DNA of 64,000 nucleotides from Episyrphus balteatus (Eukaryota > Arthropoda > Insecta > Diptera > Syrphidae), in NCBI RefSeq assembly GCF_945859705.1, contig NC_079134.1, forward strand, positions 47,546,402-47,610,401, read 5' to 3'. The notes under the pieces are model-generated. The model worked only from the letters and a program-made list of their open reading frames with translations. It was not told the DNA's origin and did not search any database. Made by a program: the position numbers and the translations under genes. Shown here piece by piece: positions 22,156 to 31,790 of the stretch (the first letter of the stretch is position 1; every line of letters begins with the position of its first letter).

Positions 22156-22632
22156 TGTGGTGGATATAATATAAAATAAACATTATATAAAATAAACATT
22201 TTATAAAATAAAATAAAACATTTTATAACACTCCAAAATAAAATCGCATCGCGATTTTAAATCGTTTACGCGAACGCAACCGCATACTTCTGTTTCAAAC
22301 TTAAAGTTTCATTTTCTGAACGCTCACCAAAACAACTTAACGAAAACAAAAAACCAACTGTCAATCTTGTTTTCTTGATAATTAACTTTTGTCTGTCATT
22401 CATTCATTCATTCATTCGCTTTCCATTTCATCACTCATGCAGTTCATACTTCAATTTTCAATTAAATTATAAAAACTATTAAATTGTGTGCTGGTGCAAT
22501 ATTGCTCCCAACCTAACTTAAATTATATTGTTAAAGTATTATTAAGAATAAGTAAAATAAAAACCTTAAAAAAATAAAAAGTGTTTCGTCGTCGAGAAAA
22601 GAAAAAGGAATAGCAATCCAACACGTGCTATA
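22156..22632 (+). repeat. 5' LTR of the CsRn1-type element, 477 bp
   Basis: Starts TGTGGTGGATATAATATAAA and ends ACACGTGCTATA. It is the same length as the 3' LTR and differs from it at one position (A at 22538, T at 28234). TATAAA-like words and AATAAA signals are frequent in the first 80 bp. A TCATTCATTCATTCATTC microsatellite lies near 22395-22416. Confidence 0.95.
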
Positions 22633-22633
22633 T

Positions 22634-22645
22634 TGGTGACCCCGA
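22634..22645 (+). other. Primer-binding site, tRNA-Trp-like
   Basis: TGGTGACCCCGA begins one base after the 5' LTR. It matches the complement of a tRNA-Trp 3' end including CCA over 12 bases, by my recollection of that tRNA. This is where a host tRNA would prime minus-strand DNA synthesis. Confidence 0.8.
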
Positions 22646-23886
22646 ATCAAATTTTTTTTTCTTCGCCATCGAGACGACGCCATTTGCCGCATATAGAAAG
22701 TGCAGTTTTAAAACTGTTGTAGGACACGCTACAGTTATAACGGCATACAACACCACGCTTTCAATTGAAACGAAAGTTTTTCAACAAAGCCAGCGAGTTT
22801 CAACAACATTTTTTTATATCGAGTGCCACCAACGACAAGAACATTTTTGTGCAGGCATTTTCGAGAAAAATTTCACGAATAAATTTGCCAAGCGTCACTG
22901 CACAGTCAAATACGTCTCATCATTTGTTGCCACAAAAATTTTCACCATCGCTCGTTGTTGCTACCGCTTGCTGTTGCTACCGCTTGCTGTTGCTCTTGCT
23001 ACCGCCCATTTTGGCGGTTGCCGATTATTGTTGCCCACCGTTGTTGCTGCTCATTGCTGTTTGCTGCCAGTTGTTGTTGCTAACCGTCGTTGCTTGCCAC
23101 CCACTACCACATCTGTTCGTCATTGCTGCTACCACTTTTATTTCCAACGCTTCCGTCGTCACCACCAACGATTGTCGCCATCGATCAGTGTTGCTACCAA
23201 AGCGCATACAGGTGCTTAAGCGGGCACCGCCTCGCAACCGCTCGCCACAAAAGGTTTTACCAATCATCTCACAAAGAAGACACGCTGCAACACATTTTTT
23301 TTCCGCAAAGTTTTTTTTGGAATAAATAACTTTGCCGCCATTTTTTTTACAAGTTTTTTTCTCCCAACAAATAACTTGTCAACATTTTTTCCAAGTTTTT
23401 TTCCGAAACAAAAACTTGCCTCATTTTACAACAAGCTGCATCAACGCCATCAGCGCAAAATCCTGAAACTCATCAGCGCCCAACTAGAATACCAGTTCAA
23501 ACGAAAGCAGCATCATCTTGTACACCGGCTCAAAATTTCAACTTGCCGGTAGCCTTGTTCCTGGTATCCTGGTTCCTGAATTAAAATTTTTTTTTTGTGA
23601 AAAATTGTACAGGTGAGAGTTAATTGCAACACCACACACACACATACAAATAAATTTCCAGTAATTTCATATCTTTATAAAATACTTCTCGATTTTTAAC
23701 TTTTTATCGGAACAACAGTTTTGACAGTAATTTTTTTTTAATTTAATATTCTTTGCGGTTTAAGCTTAATACTACAAATAAGAAACTAAAGCGGAAAGGT
23801 TCGTGCAAACTTTTTTTTTTTTGCAAAATTTTTACGATTCTTTTGAAATTCATTCGGAATTTCAATTTCATTTCAAGTTCTGATTT
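22646..23886 (+). other. Long untranslated leader with TTGCTGTTGCTACCGC repeats
   Basis: About 1.24 kb separates the primer site from the gag start. Near 22955-23110 it carries short imperfect repeats such as TTGCTGTTGCTACCGC. The long frame at 22765-23325 starts at TTG, not ATG, and its leucine/cysteine/alanine-rich middle comes from those repeats, so I do not call it a gene. A leader of this size may hold packaging or translation signals. Confidence 0.6.
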
Positions 23887-24768
23887 ATGAAAGTAATCAA
23901 AATTGAAATGCCTGGTGATATTCAATCAAGTGGTCAAAATGGATCAAACGTAACGGATCCACCACCACCACCGGTACAATCGAGTCCCCCTCCGGTAGAA
24001 GTAGAGTCAATTAGAGTTCGACTTCCTACATTTTGGAATTCCAATCCGGTCACATGGTTTATCCAAGCAGAAGCACAATTCACAGTGCATAGAATAACCA
24101 GTTCTGAGACAAAATACTGTCTCACGGTTGCTGCTTTGCCACCAGACACCTGTGACTCGGTAATTGACATTCTTTCAAATCCACCTAATACAAACAAATA
24201 TCTCGCACTTAAAACAGCACTCGTAGAACGCCATTCGGTTTCCGAAATAAAACGTTTAGAAACCCTCATTGACAAAGCGGACATTGGTGATCGAAAACCA
24301 TCAGAAGTTTTACGTTCGATGAAAATGTTAGCCGGTACCTCTTTTAATGACGATATCGTCAAAAATTTGTGGATGCGTCGATTACCACAACCAATTAATA
24401 TCGCTTTACTATCGGTCGGTCAAAAATCTCTAGAAGAATTATCATCTCTCGCTGACAAAATTTACGAAGCTTCACAAAATACAAACATTTGTAGTGTTTC
24501 CACTGCTCAGCAAGATAATAATTCTTCTAATGAACTTGAACAAAGGCTTAGTAAAATTGAGTCGATGATTGAAGCAATTTCGTTCGATACCCGTTCACGT
24601 AGTAAAAATAGAACTTTTCAAAATAATAGAAGCAGGAGTAGTCGTTCACACAGTCGTGCAAATTCGAATTTAGGGTCGAATATATGTTGGTATCATAGAC
24701 GGTTTAGGAAAAATGCTAAAAAATGCGACAAGCCCTGCAACTTTGATAAAAAGAATAACCCAAACTAG
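23887..24768 (+). CDS. gag: Gag polyprotein of the CsRn1-type retrotransposon
   Basis: Structural protein that would form the particle and bind the element's RNA. It has 293 residues from the ATG at 23887; a second in-frame ATG at 23908 (MPGDIQ) is an alternative start. A proline-rich N terminus (PPPPPVQSSPPP) is followed by the capsid-like region with VRLPTFWNSNPVTWF near residue 45, typical of insect gypsy-type Gag. A Ser/Arg-rich basic stretch (about residues 235-260) precedes the C-terminal knuckle CWYH, nine residues, then CDKPC (C-x2-H-x9-C-x3-C). The stop TAG at 24766 abuts the slippery heptamer used to reach pol. The frame is intact. Confidence 0.9.
   Translation: MKVIKIEMPGDIQSSGQNGSNVTDPPPPPVQSSPPPVEVESIRVRLPTFWNSNPVTWFIQAEAQFTVHRITSSETKYCLTVAALPPDTCDSVIDILSNPPNTNKYLALKTALVERHSVSEIKRLETLIDKADIGDRKPSEVLRSMKMLAGTSFNDDIVKNLWMRRLPQPINIALLSVGQKSLEELSSLADKIYEASQNTNICSVSTAQQDNNSSNELEQRLSKIESMIEAISFDTRSRSKNRTFQNNRSRSSRSHSRANSNLGSNICWYHRRFRKNAKKCDKPCNFDKKNNPN
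24759..24765 (+). promoter_or_regulatory. -1 ribosomal frameshift slippery heptamer CCCAAAC
   Basis: In the gag frame the bases read C CCA AAC followed at once by TAG, a canonical X XXY YYZ heptamer. A one-base backward slip puts ribosomes in the pol frame, which is open from exactly 24759 (a TAA closes it at 24756) through to 27767. A small GCTG-TTG-CAGC hairpin can form 11 bases downstream (24777-24787). Position, phase and open frame all fit a programmed shift producing Gag-Pol. Confidence 0.75.
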
Positions 24769-27767
24769 TTCAACCTGCTGTTGCAGCGGCAAACATGCAG
24801 TGTCTTTCAACTCGCCGCTTATTCATTAAAGATAAAACTTCCAATTTCACTTTTCTTGTTGATACGGGGGCGGATCTGTCAGTTCTTCCTCATAACAATA
24901 AAAGAGGATCAACATCTCAAAATCCTTTGTTTCTACTCTCAGCTGCTAATGGAACTTCAATTCCAACATTCGGTTCCAAATTATTAAATCTCGATATTGG
25001 CCTAAGGCGAAATTTTGTTCACTCCTTCATTTTAGCCTCAGTAAATAGACCAATATTAGGAGCCGATTTTCTAGCAAAGTTCAATCTATTAGTAGACACA
25101 AAAAACAAAAGATTAATTGATCCCCTCACAAAGCTCCATACTTACGCAACAGCTATAAGATCTGACGATCCAACCCCAAAACATTTTCAAGTTACAAGGG
25201 AATATAATGATATAATACAAAAATTCCCGAGTTTAACAGAAGAACCCAATTATTTTGCGCCAATAAAACATACAATTGTTCATCATATTGTCACAAAAGG
25301 CCAGCTCCCAGTTTCAAGGCCTAGAAGGCTTGACGCCTCTAGACACAAAGCTGCAAAAACTGAATTCGAACATATGATGCAACTGGGAATTTGTCAGCCT
25401 TCATCTTCAAGCACATGCTCACCTCTTCACATGGTGAAAAAGAAAAACAACCAAGATTGGAGACCTTGTGGTGATTACCGCAGACTAAACGCTGCCACGG
25501 TTCCGGATTGTCATCCAATTCACCATATCCAAGATTTTTCCATGAATATTCATGGTTGCAAAATTTTTTCGAAGCTTGACATTGTGAGAGCATATCATCT
25601 CATCCCCGTTGCACCCGAAGACATTCATAAAACCGCAATTACAACACCTTTTGGTCTTTTCGAATGGCTTCGAATGCCATTCGGGCTACGAAACGCTGCT
25701 CAAACGTTTCAACGTTTTATGAATGAAGTTTGTTTTGGACTTGACTTCGTTTTTGCATACATCGACGATCTTCTCATCGCCAGTAAAACTGAAGAACAAC
25801 ACAAAGAGCATCTTGAGATTTTATTTAAAAGACTAGAGGAATATGGAGTAAACATCAATCTTTCGAAATGCGTCTTTGGTGTTTCCACCTTGGAATTTTT
25901 AAGTCACTCAATCAGCGCTGAAGGAATTTCTCCTTCAAAGGATCGCGTTGAAGCAATCTTAAACTTCCAAACTCCCAACTCAGTCAAGCAAATTCAACGT
26001 TTCGTAGGGATGATTAACTATTATCATCGCTTCATTCCTAAACTTGCTCAAACAATCGCTCCTCTTCACGAATATTTAGCTTTGCTCACAAAAAACAAAA
26101 AATCAAAAAAAGTTTTTTCTTGGCCCGAAAACCTCAACTCCGTTTTCAACAACGCAAAAGATGCACTTGCAAAAGTCACACTTTTAGCGCACCCCATCCA
26201 CGACGGAATTTTTAGCATCACCACTGATGCATCCGACATAGCCGTTGGCGCAGTTCTTCAACAACAGATTTCACAATCATGGCAACCTTTAGCGTTTTTC
26301 TCTAAAAAACTTAAGGATTCAGAAAAAAAATATTCAGCTTTCGATCGCGAATTATTAGCTGTGTATTTAGCAATCAAGCATTTTCGATTTTTCGTCGAAG
26401 GACGAGATTTCACGGTTTTCACAGACCATAAACCACTTTCATACGCACTCACAAGCAAAACGGAACGAAGTCCGAGACAAACACGTCATCTTGACTTCAT
26501 TTCTCAATTTACTTCTGATATCCAACACATTAAGGGCAAAGAAAATGTCGTCGCCGATGCCCTTTCTCGCATTGAAGAAATCGCCGCCAAGAAAAGTCAC
26601 GAAATCGATTTAGAAACGATCGCAAAACTTCAATCCACAGATAAAGAACTAAAAGAACTTCTTAATAATGAGAACTCAAAGAAAACTTCAAAATTTTCGT
26701 TGAAAGAGTTCAAATTTCCCAACGTAAATATTTATTGCGAAACTTCAACCAACAAAAATCGTCCATTCATTCCATCTGATTTACGCTTTAATGTTTTCAA
26801 CATCCTTCATGGAATTTCCCATCCAAGTATTCGCGCAACTCGAAAACTAATTTCCGAACGATATTTCTGGCCAAGTATGAACAAAAATATCAACACTTGG
26901 GCCAAATCGTGCATAGGATGCCAAAAGTCAAAAGTTCAGCGACACACTAAATCAGAATATGGTAGATTTGAAGTTCCAACTGGTCGATTCGATCACATTC
27001 ACTTAGACTTGGTAGGACCTCTTCCTCAATCTAACGGTTTTTCATATATTCTGACGGCCGTTGACAGATTTACGCGTTGGCCAGAAGCCTATCCTCTCGT
27101 GGATATAACAGCTAACAGTGTAGCAAAAGCATTTGTCGAAAACTACATCTCCCGTTTTGGTACTCCTTTAAAAATCACTACGGACCAGGGAAGCCAATTC
27201 GAATCAAAGCTTTTCAGTGAACTTTCTAGACTTTTAGGCATACACAAGATCCACACAACGCCATATCACCCGCAAGCTAATGGAATGGTTGAGCGTTTTC
27301 ATCGGCAACTCAAGTGTTCATTAAAGGCTAGGTGCAATACCATCAATTGGAGTTCAGAACTTCCAATAATCCTGTTAGGAATTCGATGTGCAGTCAAAGA
27401 AGACTTAAATTCTTCTGCAGCAGAAATGGTCTATGGACAAAATCTAAGATTACCTGGAGAAATTTTCGTTGGTAACGAAAATAAGCAAACCTCTCCAGAG
27501 ACTTTAATCGAAAAACTTCGCAACACAATGAAAAATCTCATCCCAACAGAAACTCGACAACAAAATCAAGAAATTTTCATACCAAAGCAATTAGACGCGT
27601 GTAAACAAGTTTTTGTTAGAATTGACAAAGTCAAAACAGGTCTTATGCCTTCATACGAAGGACCATATAACGTCATTCGACGCCTAAGAAAACATTTTGT
27701 AGTTCAAATAAAAAACAAAAATGTATCGATTTCCATCGATCGCCTTAAGCCAGCGCATTGCATCTAA
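24765..27767 (+). CDS. pol: Pol polyprotein: protease, reverse transcriptase, RNase H, integrase
   Basis: The enzymes of the LTR element, probably made as Gag-Pol by a -1 shift at 24759-24765. An in-frame ATG at 24795 is used for residue numbering here. Protease has DTG at 23-25. Reverse transcriptase includes RPCGDYRRLN and the catalytic YIDD at 322-325. RNase H has the TTDAS Asp at 478 and a DRELLA block. Integrase has the HHCC zinc-binding region from His672, then catalytic Asp738, Asp797 and Glu833 (35 residues between the last two). A GPY/F-like segment, EGPYNVI, precedes the end, and there is no chromodomain. The frame is complete with all catalytic residues visible. Confidence 0.92.
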   Translation, partial: LVQPAVAAANMQCLSTRRLFIKDKTSNFTFLVDTGADLSVLPHNNKRGSTSQNPLFLLSAANGTSIPTFGSKLLNLDIGLRRNFVHSFILASVNRPILGADFLAKFNLLVDTKNKRLIDPLTKLHTYATAIRSDDPTPKHFQVTREYNDIIQKFPSLTEEPNYFAPIKHTIVHHIVTKGQLPVSRPRRLDASRHKAAKTEFEHMMQLGICQPSSSSTCSPLHMVKKKNNQDWRPCGDYRRLNAATVPDCHPIHHIQDFSMNIHGCKIFSKLDIVRAYHLIPVAPEDIHKTAITTPFGLFEWLRMPFGLRNAAQTFQRFMNEVCFGLDFVFAYIDDLLIASKTEEQHKEHLEILFKRLEEYGVNINLSKCVFGVSTLEFLSHSISAEGISPSKDRVEAILNFQTPNSVKQIQRFVGMINYYHRFIPKLAQTIAPLHEYLALLTKNKKSKKVFSWPENLNSVFNNAKDALAKVTLLAHPIHDGIFSITTDASDIAVGAVLQQQISQSWQPLAFFSKKLKDSEKKYSAFDRELLAVYLAIKHFRFFVEGRDFTVFTDHKPLSYALTSKTERSPRQTRHLDFISQFTSDIQHIKGKENVVADALSRIEEIAAKKSHEIDLETIAKLQSTDKELKELLNNENSKKTSKFSLKEFKFPNVNIYCETSTNKNRPFIPSDLRFNVFNILHGISHPSIRATRKLISERYFWPSMNKNINTWAKSCIGCQKSKVQRHTKSEYGRFEVPTGRFDHIHLDLVGPLPQSNGFSYILTAVDRFTRWPEAYPLVDITANSVAKAFVENYISRFGTPLKITTDQGSQFESKLFSELSRLLGIHKIHTTPYHPQANGMVERFHRQLKCSLKARCNTINWSSELPIILLGIRCAVKEDLNSSAAEMVYGQNLRLPGEIFVGNENKQTSPETLIEKLRNTMKNLIPTETRQQNQEIFIPKQLDACKQVFVRIDKVKTGLMPSYEGPYNVIRRLRKHFVVQIKNKNVSISIDRLKPAHCI

Positions 27768-27839
27768 TTTTACAAACAAAATAAATCAAAGTTTATTTAA
27801 TTTAAAAGACTTTTAAATCTCGAAGACGGAGACTCGATT

Positions 27840-27851
27840 GGAGGAGGGTGA
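27840..27851 (+). other. Polypurine tract
   Basis: GGAGGAGGGTGA directly precedes the 3' LTR. This is where the RNase H-resistant primer for plus-strand DNA synthesis is expected. Confidence 0.8.
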
Positions 27852-28328
27852 TGTGGTGGATATAATATAAAATAAACATTATATAAAATAAACATTTTAT
27901 AAAATAAAATAAAACATTTTATAACACTCCAAAATAAAATCGCATCGCGATTTTAAATCGTTTACGCGAACGCAACCGCATACTTCTGTTTCAAACTTAA
28001 AGTTTCATTTTCTGAACGCTCACCAAAACAACTTAACGAAAACAAAAAACCAACTGTCAATCTTGTTTTCTTGATAATTAACTTTTGTCTGTCATTCATT
28101 CATTCATTCATTCGCTTTCCATTTCATCACTCATGCAGTTCATACTTCAATTTTCAATTAAATTATAAAAACTATTAAATTGTGTGCTGGTGCAATATTG
28201 CTCCCAACCTAACTTAAATTATATTGTTAAAGTTTTATTAAGAATAAGTAAAATAAAAACCTTAAAAAAATAAAAAGTGTTTCGTCGTCGAGAAAAGAAA
28301 AAGGAATAGCAATCCAACACGTGCTATA
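27852..28328 (+). repeat. 3' LTR of the CsRn1-type element, 477 bp
   Basis: Identical to the 5' LTR except T at 28234 in place of A. It ends GTGCTATA and is followed by the GGGC duplication. Confidence 0.95.
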
Positions 28329-28332
28329 GGGC
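28329..28332. repeat. 4-bp target duplication GGGC, right copy
   Basis: Matches 22152-22155 on the other side of the LTR element. Confidence 0.9.
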
Positions 28333-28625
28333 AATGCGAAAACCTCAAGGTAATACGCAAAGTAAAATGTTTTCATTTATCTGGTTTTCATCCAAATACA
28401 ACCGCCGGCGCAATTATTGATTACATTGCTTCTAATTTACGTATGCATACAAATCCTTCCGGTTTGTCTTGTTTTTTGATTAACCAAAAAAAGGAACATA
28501 AGCAAAGGTCCATAAACTTTAAAATCTGCGTTCCAATAGAGTACACAAACTTTGTTTATGATGCACAATTTTGGCCAAGTGGGGTTACAATACGCCCTTT
28601 TGTTTACATTCCAAAAAACGATTAA
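28333..28625 (+). pseudogene. CR1-like ORF1, C-terminal part after the insertion
   Basis: After the 3' LTR the CR1-like ORF1 continues in the phase it left at 22155 and stays open for about 97 codons to TAA at 28623-28625. It includes KVIRKVKCFHLSGFHPNTT near the start and FWPSGVTIRPF near the end. The FWPxGVxxRxF ending is common in ORF1 proteins of CR1-like insect elements. The phase match across the insertion shows ORF1 was open when the LTR element landed. An ATG at 28443 lies inside it and is not a true start. Confidence 0.8.
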
Positions 28626-28636
28626 ATATTTCACCA

Positions 28637-29656
28637 ATGCCGTCCTCAAATTCATCAAACCAAACAACATCTTTACATTTTGAGAAAAAAAACTTATCTT
28701 TTTACTATCAAAATGTAGGTGGGTTGAGAACTAGGCTAGATCAAGTTATTCTTTCATTTTCTGAATCCAGTTATGATATAATTGTTCTTACTGAGACTTG
28801 GTTGTCCCAAGATTATTTAACATCAGAATTATTTTCTAATAACTATACTGTATTCAGAAAAGATAGATGCAAAATAAAAACAGGAATGGAAAGGGGGGGA
28901 GGAGTGTTGGTTGCGATTCGAAATTCTTTGTCATGCAAAGAAATAAAATTAGAATCATATTCCTCTTCTCCTAGCCAAGATATTGATCAACTAATTATTT
29001 GTGTAAATTTAAATGAATCTGAACTTTATGTTCTAGCAAGCTATATACCGCCTAAGAGCTCATTAGAGTTTTATAATTTACATTTGCTCAATTCTAAAAT
29101 AATTTTAGATAATTTAAATAACTCCCAGCACATTGTTTTCGCTGGTGATTTTAATATTGGAAATGTTAAATGGATTTTAGACTCCGAGGAAAAATATTTA
29201 ATTCCTTTTGATGTTACAACCGAAATTGAATCATCTATTGTTGATTTCTTGAGTCAATACGATTTAATACAAATTAACTCTCTAAAAAATGATTTAAGTC
29301 GCATTCTTGATTTAATATTTGTGGATAAAGAATTTCATTTTTGTATAGAAAAATCTGAATTTCCTGTAGTAAATAATTCGGTTCATCATTTTGCAATTGA
29401 AGGAGAGTTATTGTTTTATAAATATTTAAAAATCAAAAATACTAGTGATATAACTGAATACAATTATAAAAATGCTAACTTTGATGCAATGGTAGATTAT
29501 CTGTCATGTATTTCATGGCAAAATGTTTTAACCGTTTCTGATTTAAAAAATGATTACGCTATCTTTATATCAATTTTAAAAACCGCGATTGAAAAATATG
29601 TTCCAAAAAAAATGTTAAAAAGAATTCTAATCCTATCTGGTTTAATAGAAGGTTAA
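28637..29656 (+). pseudogene. CR1-like ORF2, endonuclease part (frameshifted end)
   Basis: The apurinic-type endonuclease domain that nicks the target for target-primed reverse transcription. From ATG 28637 (11 bases after the ORF1 stop) it shows YYQNVGGLRTR, VLTETWL, RGGGVLVAI, FAGDFNIG and SRILDLIFVD in the family order. The final Asp-His catalytic region reads NNSVHHFAIE, where I cannot see a clear Asp before the His. The frame is lost near an A8 run at 29605-29612 and stops at 29656. ORF2 resumes in the neighbouring frame, so a single base was probably lost there. A TTG- or ATG-start upstream (28571) overlaps ORF1 and is unlikely. Confidence 0.75.
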
Positions 29657-31554
29657 GTAATTTGAAGAACCAAAAAAACAAAGCATATAAAGCTTACAAA
29701 AAAAATAAAGAAAATCTAAGTCTTCGTGCAATTTATTTGAACTGCCAACGTAATTTTAATTACTTGAATAAATTTTTGTATCAAAACTATATACTTTCAG
29801 TTGAAAGTGATCTTAAAACAAACAGTAAGCGTTTCTGGAGTTTTATTAATCTTAAACGAAAATCATATGGATTACCTAGTTGTATGAAGTACTTAAGCAC
29901 TACATCTAGTGAAGTATCGGATATTTGCAATTTGTTTGCGAAATATTTTCAATCAGTGTATTCTTCAGAATCGCTGACAAATCAAGATTTGCCTAGGGTT
30001 AGTCAATGTGTTGATATTGGATCACTTATATTTAGCAAAGATGAAGTAGAAGAAGCTTTATTAAGTCTAGATCTTAATAAAAGTGATGGGCCTGATAACA
30101 TTCCTCCTATTCTTTTAAAAAAATGTGCTGTGGAGATAGCTCAACCACTAACAATGATATTCAATTTATCTTTGTCAAAAGGAATTTTTTTAGATGCGTG
30201 GAAAATGTCTTTCTTGTCTCCGATCTTTAAGTCTGGATCTAAGCAAGACATAACTAACTATAGACCAATTTGTAAAATCTCAGCTATACAAAAAATATTT
30301 GAAAAAATAGTTTATAAAAGAATATCGGGAACAATTCAAGAAAAAATATCAGTTTACCAGCATGGTTTTGTTGTGGGCAAATCAACTGCAACGAATTTAA
30401 CGATTATGACGAATGCCATATTAACAAATATGGAAAAAGGTTTTCAAACAGATATTATCTTTACAGATTTTGCTAAAGCCTTTGACAGGGTAAATCATAA
30501 AATTCTTCTGTTTAAACTCAAATGCTTTGGCATTCACTCATCTTTGTTAATGTGGTTAGAGTCTTATCTCACTGAACGAGTGCAAGTTGTTAAAATTTTA
30601 AATTACCAATCTGATAATATATATGTTCCATCTGGCGTTCCACAAGGAAGTCACTTGGGACCATTGCTTTTCCTTATTTTCATTAATGATATCCCCAATT
30701 TTTTTCTTAGTTCGCAGTGTCTTCTTTTTGCCGATGATCTGAAACTTTATCGTAGAATTTCAAACAAAGATGATTGTAATCTTTTGTTAGCTGACTTGGA
30801 ATGTTTGGTCAAGTGGTGCAAGACAAATTGCCTTGATCTCAATGTGGCCAAATGTCAAGTTTTATCATGTTACAGAAATCGTAGTCCAATTACTTTTGAA
30901 TATAATGTTAATAACACTGAGCTAGAAAGAGTAATGCAGAAAAAAGATCTAGGAGTTATCTTTGATGTAAGTTTGTCATTTAATCCGCATTATGACTATA
31001 TGGTTAATAAGGCAAACCAAATGCTAGGTTTTCTTAAAAGAAACACTAGGGAATTCAATGATACTTTTACATTGGTAACTTTATTCAATTCATTAGTGAG
31101 ATCTGTGCTTGAGTACTGCTGTACAGTTTGGAATCCATATTATTCTAATTCTTTGGTAAGAATCGAAAGAGTTCAAAGACATTTTACGAGGTTTGCTTTT
31201 TTTAAGTTAAATTGGAGAATTCCTAAACCTTCTTACGAAACCAGATGCTTATTATTTGGAATAAAAACTCTGGAAACAAGACGGAAATATTTTTCAGTCA
31301 TGTTTGTTAGAGATATTTTAACCGGTCATATACAATGCCCTCCTTTAAAAAACCTATTTTTTGAAGGAAATGCACCATCTAGATTAACACGTGAACGTTT
31401 TGTAATATATGAACAGTATCATCGCAGGAACTATGGGCGCAATGAACCTGTTTCCCGTTGCATCAGAGAGGCTAATACTATATGCTCAAGAATAGATTTT
31501 TTTATGATTTGTACAAGAGATACTTTTAAATCAATTGTGATATCTCTTATTTAA
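29611..31554 (+). pseudogene. CR1-like ORF2, reverse transcriptase part
   Basis: Continuation of ORF2 after the frameshift. The frame is open from about 29593, and I place the junction near 29611. It contains NYRPICKISAIQKIFEKIVY, TDFAKAFDRVNHKIL, SGVPQGSHLGPLLFLIFIND and the catalytic FADD (about 30727), followed by the C-terminal thumb-like region with WNPYYSNSLVRIERVQRHF. These are the standard non-LTR reverse transcriptase blocks in order and they look intact. The frame ends at 31554 (TAA), followed by the 3' UTR. It has no start codon of its own and depends on ORF2 read from 28637. Confidence 0.85.
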
Positions 31555-31790
31555 TGTTATTTATATTTTTTACCTGTTTTACTTTGTTATTTATGTATAT
31601 TCAATTTTAATTTGTATAAATTCCTATGTTCCTTTTTTGTTTTGCTTGTTACAAAAAAACTGTTATAATTGTTAAATAAAGTATAGCATTATTAATTTTT
31701 TTTATAACCCACCTACTAAAATATTTGTTAATATGTATATATTAGTCTGTAAGAGTTTATATCTCTGATTGATGAAAATAAATAAATAAA
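31555..31790 (+). other. 3' UTR and tail of the CR1-like element
   Basis: AT-rich 3' UTR ending GATGAAAATAAATAAATAAA at 31790. Short repeat tails in place of a long poly(A) are usual for CR1-like elements. A switch in sequence character follows at ACGCAGC. Confidence 0.6.

Larger units (their letters stand above)
22156..28328 (+). mobile_element. Intact Ty3/gypsy LTR retrotransposon, CsRn1 type, 6173 bp
   Basis: A complete element: LTR, primer site, long leader, gag, -1 frame pol, polypurine tract, LTR. The lineage call rests on two features: the Gag knuckle of C-H-C-C pattern (CWYH...C...C) instead of CCHC, and a primer site matching the 3' end of tRNA-Trp as I remember it. Both are known of the CsRn1 group. 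There is no chromodomain and no env frame. One LTR mismatch in 477 bp and open gag and pol frames indicate a recent and possibly still competent insertion. It sits inside ORF1 of a CR1-like element, in the same orientation. Confidence 0.9.
21069..31790 (+). mobile_element. CR1-like non-LTR retrotransposon, split by an LTR element
   Basis: The order is a short 5' leader, ORF1 with PHD finger (21093 on), the inserted LTR retrotransposon (22156-28328), the rest of ORF1 (28333-28625), ORF2 (28637-31554) and a 236-bp 3' UTR ending in an AAATAAATAAATAAA tail at 31790. PHD-bearing ORF1 plus an apurinic-type endonuclease and reverse transcriptase is the CR1/L2-like plan. The 5' boundary is uncertain. 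I found no target duplication at the 3' end. Without the insert the element is about 4.5 kb, close to full length. Confidence 0.75.

Noticed and set aside
22765..23325. 186-codon open frame in the LTR-element leader
   Set aside because: It starts at TTG, lies between primer site and gag, and its Leu/Cys/Ala-rich middle is a translation of short repeats. No domain is visible.
29662..31554. Separate gene starting at 29662
   Set aside because: The apparent start is TTG inside the ORF2 reading. The sequence is the reverse transcriptase half of ORF2 displaced by a frameshift, not its own gene.
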